This document shows positions 32,839 to 33,793 of a DNA stretch of 33,793 nucleotides, one piece after another. Position numbers and translations under genes: made by a program. The notes beneath the pieces are model-generated. The model was given only the letters and a program-made list of their open reading frames with translations, was not told the DNA's origin and did not search any database. Origin of the DNA: Rhizobium mongolense USDA 1844. GTDB lineage: Bacteria; Pseudomonadota; Alphaproteobacteria; Rhizobiales; Rhizobiaceae. Positions within the stretch are counted from its first letter, which is position 1; the number at the start of each line of letters is the position of its first letter. Location: the NCBI RefSeq assembly GCF_000419765.1, contig NZ_ATTQ01000034.1:176-33968 (forward strand), in the 5' to 3' direction.

Positions 32839-33775
32839 CACCAGGATACTATCGGCGCCGACATATCGAAAGACCATATCGATCTTCATCGCCTACCAGG
32901 TGGCGAGAGGCTGCGGATTTCCCATGACCGCAAAGGATTTGTTGCAATCCTCAAATGGATCGGCGGTTTGCCCATTGACCGTATCGTCTATGAGCCAACG
33001 GGCGCTTATCACAAAGCGTTCGAGCGCTTCATGATCGCCCAGGGCTTGCCGATTTCCAAAATCAATCCGCGCCTTGCCCGGCGTTTTGCCGAAGCGACCG
33101 GCAGGTTGGCCAAGACGGATCGGGTTGATGCTGAACTGCTTGCCCGCTATGGGCTGCTGCTTGATCCGCGTCTTCTGCGCAAAAATACGCATGTGCTCAA
33201 TGATTTGAAGGAACTACACGTTGCTCGCCTGGCGTTGTTGAAGGACAGGACTGCGGCCAAAAACCGCGCAAAGAACCTGACCCAGCTTCTGCTCAAACGG
33301 CAAAACGATGTGCGCCTCAGGCAGATAGATACCCAGATGCGACAGATCGATGAGGCCATCATGCGATTTGATCGATGTCGATGATAGCCTCAAGGTGCGC
33401 TTCGATATCCTCGTCTCCATTCCCGGCATTTCCACTGTCACTGCTTTCACGCTGATCATCGAAATGCCCGAGCTCGGAGAGCTCGACGAAAAGGCCGCAG
33501 CCTCCTTATGCGGGCTAGCTCCGATGAGCCGACAATCCGGACGATGGACCGGACGTGCTTTCATTGCTGGCGGAAGGGCCATCGTTCGGCAAGCGCTCTA
33601 TATGCCAGCACTTGTCGCAGCCCGCTTTAATCCAGATCTCAAGGCAACCTACAACGCGCTTATCGGGACTGGAAAACCGCCAAAGGTTGCCATAACTGCA
33701 ATCATGCGAAAACTTATCGTCCTCGCCAACGCACTCCTGCGCGACAACCGAAAATGGAACCAAAAAGCCGCTTGA
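32836..33775 (+). pseudogene. IS110-family DEDD transposase, one frameshift
   Basis: The ATG at 32836 follows AGGAGG by 8 nt. The N-terminal RuvC-like domain has TIGADISKDHIDLHRL (first Asp), RIVYEPTGAYHKAFERF (Glu) and LAKTDRVDAELLARYG (Asp pair). The frame is lost near 33367, where one extra T in CGATTTG ends the first part as RFDRCR. Removing it restores RLIDVDDSLKVRFDILVSIP and the C-terminal serine domain GLAPMSRQSGRWTGRAFIAG to a stop at 33775. The joined protein would be about 312 residues, normal for IS110. One single-base change separates it from an intact enzyme, so it is recent or a sequencing error. Confidence 0.85.
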
Positions 33776-33793
33776 TCAAAACGGATACTCTAG

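Larger units (their letters stand above)
32645..33793 (+). mobile_element. IS110-family insertion sequence
   Basis: One transposase on the plus strand, preceded by about 190 bp of structured non-coding DNA. IS110 elements lack clear terminal repeats. A CTAGAGT sequence at 32747 is mirrored by ACTCTAG at the very right edge (33787-33793), and these may be the true ends, in which case the left non-coding part is only 89 bp. The right boundary coincides with the window edge and is uncertain. Confidence 0.6.

Noticed and set aside
1..33793. CRISPR array, tRNA, rRNA, plasmid replication origin or repABC genes
   Set aside because: I looked for regularly spaced repeats, tRNA-like CCA-ended folds and replication genes and saw none.

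Overview
The window looks like part of a rhizobial symbiotic plasmid or symbiosis island (Rhizobium, Sinorhizobium or Mesorhizobium type; the genus cannot be fixed from sequence alone). The evidence is a complete Agrobacterium-like VirB/VirD4 type IV secretion system with its VirA/VirG regulators, a VirF-like F-box effector, a nod box, and a dense layer of decayed insertion sequences and broken chromosomal-type genes.

Layout. Positions 1-10100 are a scrapyard holding three intact genes. The broken pieces are a Tn3-family tnpA (1-675), a phasin (2298-2786), an IS21 istA/istB remnant (3895-4800), an IS6-family copy (4913-5674), a dnaE2 fragment (5675-6340), a thioredoxin reductase (7150-7600) and an IS1111-type transposase (9590-10103). 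The intact genes are a cytochrome P450 (937-2169), a SAM-dependent methyltransferase (6376-7101) and a VirF-like effector (8688-9551) that has its own vir box. Positions 11349-20868 carry a vir box followed by virB1 to virB11, all intact, co-directional and mostly overlapping or tightly spaced. Positions 20869-22694 carry a nod box, a small possible gene and virG with a TTG start. Positions 22851-24248 are an IS6-bounded compound unit flanked by an 8-bp target duplication; it carries a small membrane-protein gene, and its right IS copy is interrupted by a 408-bp internally deleted IS630 element. Then come virD4 (minus strand), a perfect vir box, a small ORF and virA (plus strand). The right end (30294-33793) is a run of three frameshifted insertion sequences: IS256, IS630 and IS110.

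How it fits together. VirA (sensor) phosphorylates VirG, which should act at the three vir boxes found here: before virB1, before virD4 and before the VirF-like gene. Each matches the consensus RTTDCAWWTGHAAY at 13 or 14 of 14 positions. The nod box upstream of virG suggests that plant flavonoids acting through NodD could feed into the same circuit. No virD1/D2, virC or virE is present in the window, so the system is best read as a protein-delivery device for symbiosis (VirF-like effector through VirD4 and the VirB channel) rather than a T-DNA exporter. The least expected details are the loss of the VirB9 cysteine (Gly262) that bonds VirB7 in Agrobacterium, a triplicated LPxxLxx motif at the F-box of the effector, the IS6 compound unit with an intact 8-bp duplication, and a strongly structured leader ahead of the IS110 transposase.
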